From: Endobacter medicaginis
Lineage (GTDB): Bacteria > Pseudomonadota > Alphaproteobacteria > Acetobacterales > Acetobacteraceae
Assembly (NCBI RefSeq): GCF_014192375.1
Contig: NZ_JACHXV010000006.1
Span: 210,282 to 274,281, forward strand
Direction: 5' to 3'
Length of the DNA stretch: 64,000 nucleotides
Below are positions 30,077 to 38,371 of this stretch, one piece after another. Below the pieces are notes generated by a model. It was not told the DNA's origin. It made no database searches and was given only the letters and a program-made list of their open reading frames with translations. The position numbers and the translations under genes are program-made. Position 1 is the first letter of the stretch; each line of letters starts with the position of its first letter.

Positions 30077-31597
30077 TCAGAAAAAGCCGAGTTTCTTCGG
30101 GGAGTAGCTGACCAGCATGTTCTTGGTCTGCTGGTAGTGATCGAGCATCATCTTGTGGGTCTCGCGACCGATGCCCGACTGCTTGTACCCGCCGAACGCC
30201 GCATGGGCGGGATAGGCGTGGTAGCAGTTGGTCCAGACACGCCCGGCCTTGATGTTGCGGCCGAAGCGGTAGCAGGTATTGACGTTGCGCGACCAGACGC
30301 CGGCGCCAAGTCCATAGAGCGTGTCGTTGGCGATGGCGAGCGCGTCGTCGTCGTCGCGGAAGGTGGTGACCGCCAGCACGGGGCCGAAGATCTCCTCCTG
30401 GAAGATCCGCATCTTGTTGTGGCCCCGAAACACCGTCGGCTGCACGTAGAAGCCACCGGCGAGATCACCGTCGAGCGAGGCCGCGCTGCCGCCGATCAGC
30501 AGGTCGGCACCCTCCTGTTTGCCAATATCGATGTAGGAGAGGATCTTCTCGCGCTGCTCCGACGACGCCTGCGCGCCGATCATCGTGGCAGGATCGAGAG
30601 GATTTCCCTGCCTGATCTCGGCGACGCGCCTGAGCGCGCGCTCGATGAAGCGCTCGTAGATGCTCTCATGAATGAGCGCGCGGCTCGGGCAGGTGCAGAC
30701 CTCGCCCTGGTTGAGCGCGAACATCACGAAGCCCTCGATCGCCTTGTCGAGGAAATCGTCGTCATGATCCATCACGTCGGCGAAGAAGATGTTGGGCGAC
30801 TTGCCGCCCAGCTCCAGCGTGACGGGGATCAGGTTTTCCGACGCATACTGCATGATCAGCCGGCCGGTGGTGGTCTCGCCGGTGAACGCGATCTTGGCGA
30901 TGCGCGGCGACGAGGCCAGCGGCTTGCCGGCTTCCAGCCCGAATCCGTTGACGATGTTGAGCACGCCGGGTGGCAGGATGTCGCCGATGGTCTCCGCCAG
31001 CACCAGGATCGAGGCCGGCGTCTGCTCGGCCGGCTTGATGACCACGCAGTTGCCGGCGGCGATGGCGGGAGCGAGTTTCCAAGCGCCCATCAGGATCGGG
31101 AAGTTCCATGGAATGATCTGGCCGACCACGCCGAGCGGTTCATGGAAATGATAGGCGATCGTGTCGTCGTCGATTTCCGACAGCGAGCCTTCCTGCGCGC
31201 GGATGCAGGAAGCGAAATAGCGGAAATGGTCGATGGCGAGCGGAATGTCGGCGGCCATCGTCTCGCGGATCGGCTTGCCGTTGTCCCAGGTCTCGGCGGT
31301 CGCGATGCGCTCGAGGTTCGCCTCCATGCGGTCGGCGATCTTCAGCAGCAGATTGGCCCGCTCGGTCGGCGCGGTGCGCGCCCAGCCATCCTTGGCAGCA
31401 TGGGCGGCATCGAGTGCCGCGTCGATATCGGCCGCATCGGAGCGGGCGATCTGACAGACGACCTTGCCCGTGATCGGCGAGGTATTGTCGAAATAGCGAC
31501 CCGATTTCGGCGCCATCCAGGTGCCATTGATGAAGTTGTCGTAGCGCGCCTTGAACGGCGACTTGAGTTCCGTGAACTCCGAGACCTGCATGTCCAT
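30077..31597 (-). CDS. NAD(P)-dependent aldehyde dehydrogenase (acetaldehyde dehydrogenase type)
   Basis: A 506-residue aldehyde dehydrogenase, close in pattern to ExaC/AldB-type acetaldehyde dehydrogenases. The general base is E262 in [14 protein letters not shown] and the nucleophile is C301 in [13 protein letters not shown]. The oxyanion asparagine lies in [10 protein letters not shown], and the cofactor region is [14 protein letters not shown]. The C-terminus [15 protein letters not shown] is typical of this subgroup. It is the first gene of an operon with adhP and DUF779. A GAF-Fis regulator gene lies 143 bases upstream on the same strand, and a perfect palindrome lies between them. Confidence 0.94.
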   Translation of the reverse strand: MDMQVSEFTELKSPFKARYDNFINGTWMAPKSGRYFDNTSPITGKVVCQIARSDAADIDAALDAAHAAKDGWARTAPTERANLLLKIADRMEANLERIATAETWDNGKPIRETMAADIPLAIDHFRYFASCIRAQEGSLSEIDDDTIAYHFHEPLGVVGQIIPWNFPILMGAWKLAPAIAAGNCVVIKPAEQTPASILVLAETIGDILPPGVLNIVNGFGLEAGKPLASSPRIAKIAFTGETTTGRLIMQYASENLIPVTLELGGKSPNIFFADVMDHDDDFLDKAIEGFVMFALNQGEVCTCPSRALIHESIYERFIERALRRVAEIRQGNPLDPATMIGAQASSEQREKILSYIDIGKQEGADLLIGGSAASLDGDLAGGFYVQPTVFRGHNKMRIFQEEIFGPVLAVTTFRDDDDALAIANDTLYGLGAGVWSRNVNTCYRFGRNIKAGRVWTNCYHAYPAHAAFGGYKQSGIGRETHKMMLDHYQQTKNMLVSYSPKKLGFF

Positions 31598-31703
31598 TGG
31601 AGCCGATCCTTTCCCTCGATGCGCCGTGTTGAAGCGCTTGAGAGGCAGTCAACTCCCGGGCGTGGGCAAAGGAAAGCAGTTGCGCAGCACTCCGGTCTGT
31701 TTG

Positions 31704-31721
31704 TGTCTCGCCCGCGAGACA
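31704..31721. promoter_or_regulatory. perfect palindrome, candidate regulator-binding site
   Basis: TGTCTCG-CCCG-CGAGACA, 7-base perfect arms, in the gap between the GAF-Fis regulator and the aldehyde dehydrogenase start, about 110 bases before that start. TGTC...GACA dyads are typical targets of Fis-type activators. There is no T run, so it is not a convincing terminator. Binding by the neighbouring regulator is inferred. Confidence 0.55.
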
Positions 31722-31740
31722 AGGCCCCCGAAGAGACCGT

Positions 31741-32706
31741 CTACTCGCCGGACGGCCGCAATCCGGCGCGTGCCATCCGCCGGTACAGGGTCGCACGGCC
31801 GATTCCGAGCAGTCTTGCCGCCTCGGAGGCATTGCCGTGCGCGCGGGCGAGAGCCTGACGCAGCACCGCACGGTCGCCATCACCGAATCTCGCCATCTCG
31901 TTGCCGCCAAGCAGTTGCGCGACCGGCATCGGGCTCACGAAGGTGTCGTCGTTGAGACCGAAGCGCGCTCTGGCCGCCCTCGTGGCGCCGATCACCAGAT
32001 CGTCGCGATCGGCTGCCAGCAGAGCACTGCCGCCGGACGTATCGTCGGCGACCAGAACGATGCGGGCCTGGGCGAAGTGGCGGCAGAAATAGTCGCGCTC
32101 GATGCGGCGGGCGGCGTCACGGACCAGGGCGGCGATCATCTCCGCCGTGACCGGCGAGTGATCGTCGCGGCAGCTTGAAACATCGAGTGCAGCGACCAGC
32201 CGGCCTTGCGGGTCATACACAGGCGCGTCCATGCAGCTGATGCCGACGTTGCGGCTGGCGAAGTGCTGATCGCGATGGATGATCACCGTCTTGCCCTCGA
32301 ACAGGCAGGTGCCGATCCCGTTGGTGCCCTCGCGCGCCTCGCTCCAGCAGGCCCCCTCGATCAGCCCGGCATCGGCGAACGCATGGATGTCGGCATCACC
32401 GATGCGCCGGTCGAGGATCACGCCACCCGCCTCGCTGAGGATCACGCCGCAGCCCGCGCGGCCGACGGAACGGAACACCTGGTCGAGAACCGGGGCCGCG
32501 ACATCGAGCAGGTCGCCATGCAGTTCGCGCAACTGCTGCAGCTCGGAGCTTTGCGTGCACTCCCGAGGCGCCTCGCGCGAGGGGTCGAGGTGATGATGCA
32601 AGGCCGAGCGACGCCAGGATGCCGCCACCGGCGAGACCGCGGCGCGGCTCGCCGACTGCACGGTGTCGAGGACGATTTCGGCGTGGTCATGAAGCAAGCG
32701 AGACAT
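31741..32706 (-). CDS. GAF-Fis transcriptional regulator (AcoR-like, no AAA+ domain)
   Basis: A 321-residue regulator. The first 60 residues resemble the AcoR N-terminus (SWRRSALHHHLDPSREAP). Residues about 65-200 are a GAF sensor: SEAGGVILDRRIGD..., then GACWSEAREGTNGIGTCLFEGKTVIIHRDQHF and APVYDPQGRLVAALDVSS. The last 50 residues are a Fis-type helix-turn-helix (LRQALARAHGNASEAARLLGIGRATLYRRMARAGL). The AAA+ sigma-54 activation domain present in AcoR is absent: only about 60 residues lie between GAF and HTH. It should therefore act with ordinary sigma-70 promoters or as a repressor. ATG 32706 is preferred over the TTG at 32721. It probably controls the adjacent aldehyde/alcohol operon. Confidence 0.85.
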   Translation of the reverse strand: MSRLLHDHAEIVLDTVQSASRAAVSPVAASWRRSALHHHLDPSREAPRECTQSSELQQLRELHGDLLDVAAPVLDQVFRSVGRAGCGVILSEAGGVILDRRIGDADIHAFADAGLIEGACWSEAREGTNGIGTCLFEGKTVIIHRDQHFASRNVGISCMDAPVYDPQGRLVAALDVSSCRDDHSPVTAEMIAALVRDAARRIERDYFCRHFAQARIVLVADDTSGGSALLAADRDDLVIGATRAARARFGLNDDTFVSPMPVAQLLGGNEMARFGDGDRAVLRQALARAHGNASEAARLLGIGRATLYRRMARAGLRPSGE

Positions 32707-32906
32707 GGTTTCCGCCCACAACGCCCCCGTTCGAGGCGGGAGCGCATCCTTGTGTCAGGTCAACCTGACGACTTGGCGACGCTTCGTCAAACAGCTTGTG
32801 ACATGATGCGGCGCAGCAAACTGCGAGAGCGAGTCAGCAGATTTGGCTCACCCATGCGTCAGTGCGGGCCCGGGAACGCCCGTTTCCGGAGCCTCCCGCC
32901 AGGCGT

Positions 32907-33587
32907 TCAGCGTGTGCCGAAGAGGCGGTCGCCGGCATCGCCCAGGCCGGGACGGATATAGCCGTGACCGTCGAGCTCGCGGTCGATCGAGGCGGTGACG
33001 ATCTTCACGTCGGGATGCGCCGCACACAGCGTGCGCAGACCCTCCGGCACCGAGAGCAGGCAGACGAACACGATGGCGTTCGCACCCGAGCGCTTCAGCC
33101 GCTCGATGGCGGCGGCGGCGCTGTGGCCGGTGGCGAGCATCGGATCGACGGCGATGCAGACCCGCTCGGCCATGTCTTCGGGCAATTTGACGTAATACTC
33201 GACCGGCTGAAGCGTCTTGGGGTCGCGATACAGGCCGATATGGCCGACACGGGCGGCCGGCACCAGATCGAGCATGCCGTCGAGGATGCCGTTGCCGGCG
33301 CGCAGGATGGAGACGAAACAGAGCTTCTTGCCCGACAGCTTGGGCGCGGTCATCGGCTCCAGCGGGGTCTCGATCTGCTCCATCTCCAGCGGCAGGTCGC
33401 GGGTCGCCTCGTAGGCGAGAAGCAGACTGAGTTCGCGGGTGAGGCGGCGGAAGCCGGCGGTGGAGGTCGCGGCCTCGCGCAGTCGGGTGAGCTTGTGCTG
33501 CACGAGCGGATGATCGACGACCACGACATTGGCCGGGATGTCGAATCCGGAAGCGAGGACGGGGCGAGGCAGGGGGGCATCGGTCAT
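32907..33587 (-). CDS. upp: uracil phosphoribosyltransferase
   Basis: A 226-residue salvage enzyme that makes UMP from uracil and PRPP. The start [38 protein letters not shown] has the usual VQHKL motif, [22 protein letters not shown] contains the uracil-side RAG loop, and [18 protein letters not shown] is the PRPP-binding loop. The C-terminus [18 protein letters not shown] holds the uracil-binding segment. The open frame extends to 33968, but family length and the ATG at 33587 fix the start. It lies 17 bases after msrB on the same strand. Confidence 0.96.
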   Translation of the reverse strand: MTDAPLPRPVLASGFDIPANVVVVDHPLVQHKLTRLREAATSTAGFRRLTRELSLLLAYEATRDLPLEMEQIETPLEPMTAPKLSGKKLCFVSILRAGNGILDGMLDLVPAARVGHIGLYRDPKTLQPVEYYVKLPEDMAERVCIAVDPMLATGHSAAAAIERLKRSGANAIVFVCLLSVPEGLRTLCAAHPDVKIVTASIDRELDGHGYIRPGLGDAGDRLFGTR

Positions 33588-33604
33588 GGCACCGACGCTA
33601 ACAC

Positions 33605-34018
33605 TCACGCCGCCGGGATGAAATCCAGTGCCAGCCCGTTCATGCAGTAGCGCTCCCCGGTCGGACGCGGCCCGTCGGGAAAGACATGGCCGAGATGCCC
33701 CTGGCAGTTGGCGCAGTGCACCTCGATGCGTCGCATGCCATGGCTGTCGTCCGCGCTGGTGGCGACACCGCCCGGGAGCGGGGCGAAGAAGCTCGGCCAG
33801 CCGGACCCGCTCTCGTATTTGGTGTCGGACGAGAACAGCGCATGTCCGCAGGCCGCACAGCGGAAGGTGCCGTCGCGCTTCTCGTAGTTCAGCGCGCTCG
33901 ATCCCGGCCGCTCGGTGCCGTGCTCGCGCAGCACGCGATATTGCTGCGGGGTCAGGCGCGAGCGCCACTCGGCGTCGCTGCAGGTGGCACCCGCGGGGAG
34001 GTCGGTGTCATTGGCCAT
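33605..34018 (-). CDS. msrB: peptide-methionine (R)-S-oxide reductase MsrB
   Basis: A 137-residue enzyme that reduces methionine-R-sulfoxide in damaged proteins. Two CxxC zinc motifs are present ([11 protein letters not shown] and [11 protein letters not shown]), along with the family's ESGSGWPSF and GHVFPDGP. The catalytic cysteine is in [11 protein letters not shown]. No signal peptide is seen, so it is cytoplasmic. The start at 34018 lies inside the end of the upstream small-protein gene (11-base overlap), so the two are translationally coupled. Confidence 0.95.
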   Translation of the reverse strand: MANDTDLPAGATCSDAEWRSRLTPQQYRVLREHGTERPGSSALNYEKRDGTFRCAACGHALFSSDTKYESGSGWPSFFAPLPGGVATSADDSHGMRRIEVHCANCQGHLGHVFPDGPRPTGERYCMNGLALDFIPAA

Positions 34019-34274
34019 TGGCGGGTGCCTGCTGGGTGGGGGCGGTCTGGGTCGGGGCGGTCTGGGTGGGGGCGGTCGTCGTCGGTGCCGTGGTGGCGGG
34101 TGCGGTCTGGGCGGTGGGCGTGCCGTTGAACAGCGCGATCGCCGAGCGCGGATCGACGCCGAAATACAGCGCGACCAGGGCCACGATGATGATCCCGATG
34201 ATGCCCAGACGTCCGCCTGGACGGCCGCCCGGGCTGGTGCCGGTGGGTGTGCCACCGCTGGAATTGAATGCCAT
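34008..34274 (-). CDS. small membrane protein with YpfJ-like anchor and TAPTQ repeats
   Basis: An 88-residue protein not belonging to any family I recognise. A Gly/Ser/Pro-rich start is followed by one hydrophobic helix (residues 24-37) and [15 protein letters not shown]. The segment 20-51 closely resembles residues 32-65 of the divergent YpfJ peptidase next door (YFGIDPRLILGLLDG), so both may share an anchor of common origin. The tail (53-88) is low complexity, with TAPTQ units encoded by 15-base DNA repeats. It overlaps msrB by 11 bases. A short membrane-tethered accessory protein is a reasonable guess only. Confidence 0.65.
   Translation of the reverse strand: MAFNSSGGTPTGTSPGGRPGGRLGIIGIIIVALVALYFGVDPRSAIALFNGTPTAQTAPATTAPTTTAPTQTAPTQTAPTQQAPANGQ
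34032..34076. repeat. three tandem 15-bp units
   Basis: Three head-to-tail copies of CTGGGTSGGGGCGGT (S is G or C), starting at 34032, 34047 and 34062. On the minus strand they encode the TAPTQ repeats of the small membrane protein. The copy number could vary between strains by slippage. Confidence 0.85.
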
Positions 34275-34411
34275 CAGGCCTCCCGCGAAACTGCGATCCC
34301 TCGATCGGTAACGTGGCGATGGTGCATCGGTTCTGCAACCGGCCGATTGACCGCCCCCCGCCCGAGGCGCCAGATCGGCCCACAAGCAGAACACTTCGCC
34401 GGAGGAACACC

Positions 34412-35317
34412 ATGCGGCTCGACGACCAGCGCGAAAGCTCCAATATCGACGACGAGCGCGGTGCGGATACCAGTGGCATCGGCGGCGCAGGCGGCGGATT
34501 TGGCGGCGGCCGGATGCGCATCGGTGGCATCGGCGCGATCGCGGTGGTGCTGGTGGGGATGTATTTCGGCATCGATCCGCGGCTGATCCTCGGCCTGCTC
34601 GATGGCTCCGGCGGAAGCGTTCAGACCCAGCAGTCTCAGGCGCCTCATCCACAGCAGACCGCCCAGGAGGACAGCCAGCGCCGCTTCGTCGCGAAGGTTC
34701 TGGGTTCGACCGAGGATGTCTGGACGCAGCAGTTCCAGGCGATGGGCCGGACCTATCACCCGCCGCATCTGGTGCTGTTCACGGATGTGATCCAGTCGGG
34801 CTGCGGGGTGGCGCAGAGCGCGACCGGGCCGTTCTACTGCCCCGCCGACGGCCGCGTGTATCTCGACACCGCCTTCTTCCAGGAACTGCAGGGACGGCTG
34901 GGGGCGGGCGGCGATTTTGCCCGCGCCTACGTGATCGCGCACGAGATCGGCCATCACGTGCAGGACGAGCTCGGGCTGATGCAGCGCACCGACGAACTGC
35001 GCCAGCGCCTCGACGAGCGTGGACGCAACGCACTGTCGGTGCGCGTCGAGCTGCAGGCGGACTGCTATGCCGGGGTGTGGGCCAAGCAGGCCGACGATGC
35101 GAAGCACATCCTTGAGACCGGTGATGTGGAGCAGGGCATCACTGCCGCCGCCGCGGTGGGCGACGACCGGCTGCAACGGATGTCGCGCGGCACGGTGTCG
35201 CCCGACAGCTTCACCCATGGCAGCTCGGCGCAGCGGGTGGCGTGGTTCAAGCGCGGCTTCGCCGGCGGCGCGATCGGGGCCTGCGATACCTTCGCCCGGA
35301 ACGCCGACGTGGAGTAG
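34412..35317 (+). CDS. YpfJ-type neutral zinc metallopeptidase
   Basis: A 301-residue membrane-anchored putative peptidase of the YpfJ family. A glycine-rich N-terminus leads to one transmembrane helix (residues 37-52) and MYFGIDPRLILGLL. The catalytic region has CPADGRVYLDTAFFQEL, the zinc motif HEIGH at 177-181, and VELQADCYAGVWA with the third ligand region. The end KRGFAGGAIGACDTF is typical. GGAGG precedes the ATG by seven bases. Activity of the family is predicted from the motif rather than well documented. It is divergent from the small membrane protein that shares its anchor sequence. Confidence 0.88.
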   Translation: MRLDDQRESSNIDDERGADTSGIGGAGGGFGGGRMRIGGIGAIAVVLVGMYFGIDPRLILGLLDGSGGSVQTQQSQAPHPQQTAQEDSQRRFVAKVLGSTEDVWTQQFQAMGRTYHPPHLVLFTDVIQSGCGVAQSATGPFYCPADGRVYLDTAFFQELQGRLGAGGDFARAYVIAHEIGHHVQDELGLMQRTDELRQRLDERGRNALSVRVELQADCYAGVWAKQADDAKHILETGDVEQGITAAAAVGDDRLQRMSRGTVSPDSFTHGSSAQRVAWFKRGFAGGAIGACDTFARNADVE

Positions 35318-35320
35318 CCG

Positions 35321-35464
35321 TCAGGCGTCGCCGGTCTTGGCGACGCCGTCCTCGGGACCGGTGACACCTCCGATCGCCGGCGGGTCGGAGGCCGGGAAAG
35401 TCTCTTCCAAGGCCTCATCGATCTCGCCATCCTCGACTTTCGGGTCGGGCTTGGGGTCGTTCAT
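35321..35464 (-). CDS. small acidic protein with ALEETFPASDPPA motif
   Basis: A 47-residue protein, MNDPKPDPKVEDGEIDEALEE and so on, containing the conserved ETFPASDPPAI core found in many tiny alpha- and betaproteobacterial proteins of unknown role. CAGGAGGA lies upstream of the ATG, a strong ribosome binding site that supports real translation. It lies between ypfJ (convergent, stops three bases apart) and gpmI (divergent). It has no signal peptide or membrane segment. Confidence 0.75.
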   Translation of the reverse strand: MNDPKPDPKVEDGEIDEALEETFPASDPPAIGGVTGPEDGVAKTGDA

Positions 35465-35564
35465 CTCGTGTCCTCCTGATCCACTGCACTCGGCAACGCG
35501 GTTCGCAGGCGGCGGGTTTGGTGGCATGCTCCGCGCCACCCGACGCTTCAGGAGACGATCGACC

Positions 35565-37085
35565 ATGCCGACCCCGAAACCCGTCATGCTGGTGATCCTC
35601 GACGGGTTCGGCTGGCGAGAGGACAGCGCCGACAACGCCGTCGCCCAGGCCCGCACGCCGAATTTCGACCGGATCTGGAGCAACGGCCCGCGCGCCTTCC
35701 TGCGCACCTGCGGCCGCGATGTGGGCCTGCCGGACGGGCAGATGGGCAATTCGGAGGTGGGCCACCTCAATATCGGTGCCGGCCGGGTGGTGATGCAGGA
35801 ACTGCCGCGGATCGACAGCGCGATCGAGGACGGCTCGATCGCCAGGACCGAGGCATTCACCGGGCTGGTCGCGGCGCTGAAAGCATCCGGCGGGCGCTGC
35901 CACCTGATGGGGCTGGTCTCCGATGGCGGCGTACACGCGCATCAGGACCATGCGCTGGGGCTGGCGAAGCTGCTCGACGCGGAGGGGATCGCCACGATCC
36001 TGCACATCTTCACCGATGGCCGCGACACCGCACCGCGCTCCGGGCGCGATTTCGTGGCGTCCCTAGTCGCGTCCCTGCCCGCCTCGGTCAGCGTCGGCAC
36101 GGTGACGGGGCGATATTACGCGATGGACCGCGACAATCGCTGGGAGCGCGTGCGGACCGCCTATGACGCGATCCGGTCGGCGCATGCGGAGCATCGCGCC
36201 GCCTCCGCCGATGCGGCGATCGAGGCGGCCTATGACGCCGATGTCAGCGACGAATTCGTGCCGGCGACCGTGATCGGCGATTACGCCGGCATGCGCGATG
36301 GCGACGCCATCCTGAGCTTCAATTTCCGCGCCGACCGCATCCGCGAGTTGCTGGGGGCGTTCCTGCTGCCGGATTTCGACGGGTTTGCCGTCCAGCCCGT
36401 GCGCCTCGCCGCGGTCGCGACGATGACGCGCTACTCGGACAAGCTGGCGCCGTTCATTTCGGTGATCTTCCCGCCGCAGCGTCTCGACAATCTGCTCGGC
36501 GACACGGTGGCAGCGGCCGGACGCCGCCAGTTGCGCATGGCGGAGACCGAGAAATACCCGCATGTGACCTATTTTCTCAACGGCGGCCGCGAGGTCACGC
36601 TCGACGGCGAGGACCGCATCATGGTGCCCTCGCCGAAAGTGGCGACCTACGACCTCCAGCCCGAGATGTCGGCGCCCGAGCTGACCGACAAGGCGGTGGC
36701 GGCGATCGGGACCGGGCAATACGACCTGATCGTGCTGAACTACGCCAATCCCGACATGGTTGGGCATACCGGCGATCTCGGGGCGGCGATCAGGGCGGTG
36801 GAGGCGGTCGATACCGGGCTCGGCCGGCTGGCCGAAGCGGTGACAGCCCAGGGGGGCGCATTGCTGGTCACCGCCGATCACGGCAATTGCGAGACGATGC
36901 GTGATCCGCAGACCGGCGGCCCGCACACCGCGCATACGCTCAACCTGGTGCCGGTGGCGCTGGCCGGCGGGCCCGAAGGCGCGACGCTGCATGACGGACG
37001 CCTGGCCGATCTCGCCCCGACCCTGCTCGCGCTGATGGGGGTGGCGCAGCCGGACGACATGACGGGCCGTTCGCTGCTGGACTGA
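35565..37085 (+). CDS. gpmI: 2,3-bisphosphoglycerate-independent phosphoglycerate mutase
   Basis: A 506-residue manganese enzyme that interconverts 3- and 2-phosphoglycerate in glycolysis. MLVILDGFGWRED holds the first metal aspartate, GNSEVGHLNIGAGRVV holds the catalytic serine, and the C-terminal metal site is seen in NYANPDMVGHTGD and TADHGNCETM. Segments SDGGVHAHQDH and FTDGRDTAPRSG belong to the phosphotransferase insert. AGGAG precedes the ATG at 35565; the frame stays open upstream, but that part is only a shadow of ypfJ. It is followed by an EnvC-like gene after four bases. Confidence 0.97.
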   Translation: MPTPKPVMLVILDGFGWREDSADNAVAQARTPNFDRIWSNGPRAFLRTCGRDVGLPDGQMGNSEVGHLNIGAGRVVMQELPRIDSAIEDGSIARTEAFTGLVAALKASGGRCHLMGLVSDGGVHAHQDHALGLAKLLDAEGIATILHIFTDGRDTAPRSGRDFVASLVASLPASVSVGTVTGRYYAMDRDNRWERVRTAYDAIRSAHAEHRAASADAAIEAAYDADVSDEFVPATVIGDYAGMRDGDAILSFNFRADRIRELLGAFLLPDFDGFAVQPVRLAAVATMTRYSDKLAPFISVIFPPQRLDNLLGDTVAAAGRRQLRMAETEKYPHVTYFLNGGREVTLDGEDRIMVPSPKVATYDLQPEMSAPELTDKAVAAIGTGQYDLIVLNYANPDMVGHTGDLGAAIRAVEAVDTGLGRLAEAVTAQGGALLVTADHGNCETMRDPQTGGPHTAHTLNLVPVALAGGPEGATLHDGRLADLAPTLLALMGVAQPDDMTGRSLLD

Positions 37086-37089
37086 CGCC

Positions 37090-38370
37090 GTGTTGCGCGC
37101 CGGCAGGGCGGTCCTCGCCGCGATCGCGCTGCTGCCGGGCTCTACCCTCGCCGCCCCGCATCACCCGCATCCTTCGGCAGAGGCGCGGCAGGCGGCGCAT
37201 GCGGCCGCGGTGCGGCGCGAGGCGGAGGCGCGGGCGCGATTGCAGCGCGCCGAGACCGACCGGGCGGCACGCGAGGCGGCGCGGGCGGCGGCCGCGCGGG
37301 TTGCCGCCGCCGATGCCGCGCGGGCCGCGGCACTCGCCGCGGCGACGAAGGACGCCGCGGCCACGCTGCGCGCCACCGAGCGGCGCGCCGACGACGTGGC
37401 CGATCAGGTGGCCGACACTGCCCGGCGACGTGCGGACGCGCAGGCGAAGCTCGCTGCGGCGACGGCGCGCCTCGCACCGCTGCTGCCGCTGATGCAGCGC
37501 CTGTCGCTCTATCCCGACCAGACGCTGCTGGCGATCGGCGGCGATGCGGCGGAGGCGACCAGCGGCATCACCCTGCTGCACGGGATCAGTGCGAACATCG
37601 CCGCGCAGATCGCCGACATCCGCGCCGACCAGCAGGCGATCGCGCGACTGGATGCGGAACTCGCCGCGCGGGCGCAGGCGCTGGAGGCGGCGCGAGCCGA
37701 CCAACAGCAGGCGCGCGACGCGCTGGCCAGCCGTACCCGGGCGGCGACGAAGGTGGCGACCACGGCGCAGGCCAATGCCGATGCCGCCGCACGCGCCGCC
37801 GCCGATGCCGCCCAGCGTACCGCCTCGCTGCGCGACGCGATCGACGCGATCGCGCAGGCCGAGCGTACGGCGCAGGCACAATATGCGCGCGACCTCGCGG
37901 CCGCGGCGAAGGCAAGCGATGCGGCGCGCATGCGACAGTTGCGGCAGTCGCATGCCGAGGTAAGCGCGCCCGCCGGGCCCGGCGTTGCGGCCGGCGGCAG
38001 TGCGCCGGTGACCGGCACGGTGCTGCATGGCTGGCACAGCCAGACCGAAGCGGGGCTGTCGGAAGGGATCACCTATGCGACGGCGTCACAATCGGTGGTG
38101 TCGGCGCCCTGTCAGGGACGGGTGGAATTCGCCGCCCCGTTCCGCAGCTACGGACAGATGATGATCCTCGATTGCGGACGGAATTTCCGCTTCATCCTGG
38201 CCGGCTTCGACCATATCGACGCTACGATCGGCACCCGGGTCAGCAAGGGTCAGGCGCTGGGACGGATGCCGGCCTGGAACCCGACCGGCGGGGCCGCGCG
38301 ACCGACGCTCTACGTGCAGCTCCGCCAGGGCACGAACGTGATCGATCCGGGGCGCTATCTCGGCCAGTAG
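37090..38370 (+). CDS. EnvC-like murein hydrolase activator (coiled coil plus degenerate LytM domain)
   Basis: A 426-residue exported protein starting at GTG, with a signal peptide (AVLAAIALLPGSTLAA). Residues about 25-290 are an alanine/arginine-rich coiled coil interrupted near residue 130 by LLPLMQRLSLYPDQTLLAIGG, as in alphaproteobacterial EnvC proteins. The C-terminal LytM/M23 fold (300-426: GWHSQTEAGLSEGITYATAS..., YGQMMILDCGRNFRFILAGFDHIDATIGTRVSKGQALGRMP) lacks the HxH zinc histidines. It should therefore activate amidases rather than cut murein itself. It is coupled to gpmI in the order common in alphaproteobacteria. Confidence 0.85.
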   Translation: MLRAGRAVLAAIALLPGSTLAAPHHPHPSAEARQAAHAAAVRREAEARARLQRAETDRAAREAARAAAARVAAADAARAAALAAATKDAAATLRATERRADDVADQVADTARRRADAQAKLAAATARLAPLLPLMQRLSLYPDQTLLAIGGDAAEATSGITLLHGISANIAAQIADIRADQQAIARLDAELAARAQALEAARADQQQARDALASRTRAATKVATTAQANADAAARAAADAAQRTASLRDAIDAIAQAERTAQAQYARDLAAAAKASDAARMRQLRQSHAEVSAPAGPGVAAGGSAPVTGTVLHGWHSQTEAGLSEGITYATASQSVVSAPCQGRVEFAAPFRSYGQMMILDCGRNFRFILAGFDHIDATIGTRVSKGQALGRMPAWNPTGGAARPTLYVQLRQGTNVIDPGRYLGQ

Positions 38371-38371
38371 G

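Noticed and set aside
31598..31740. Sigma-54 promoter for the aldehyde dehydrogenase operon
   Set aside because: I looked for TGGCAC-N5-TTGC type sequence on the minus strand and found only poor matches without the GG-N10-GC spacing.
34021..34200. Proline-rich N-terminal extension of MsrB (frame open to 34255)
   Set aside because: The extension is the small membrane protein's repeat tail read in another frame; MsrB homology starts at MANDTD.
35019..35564. Upstream extension of the gpmI frame
   Set aside because: It overlaps ypfJ and the small acidic gene and has no similarity to anything; gpmI has a normal start with AGGAG at 35565.
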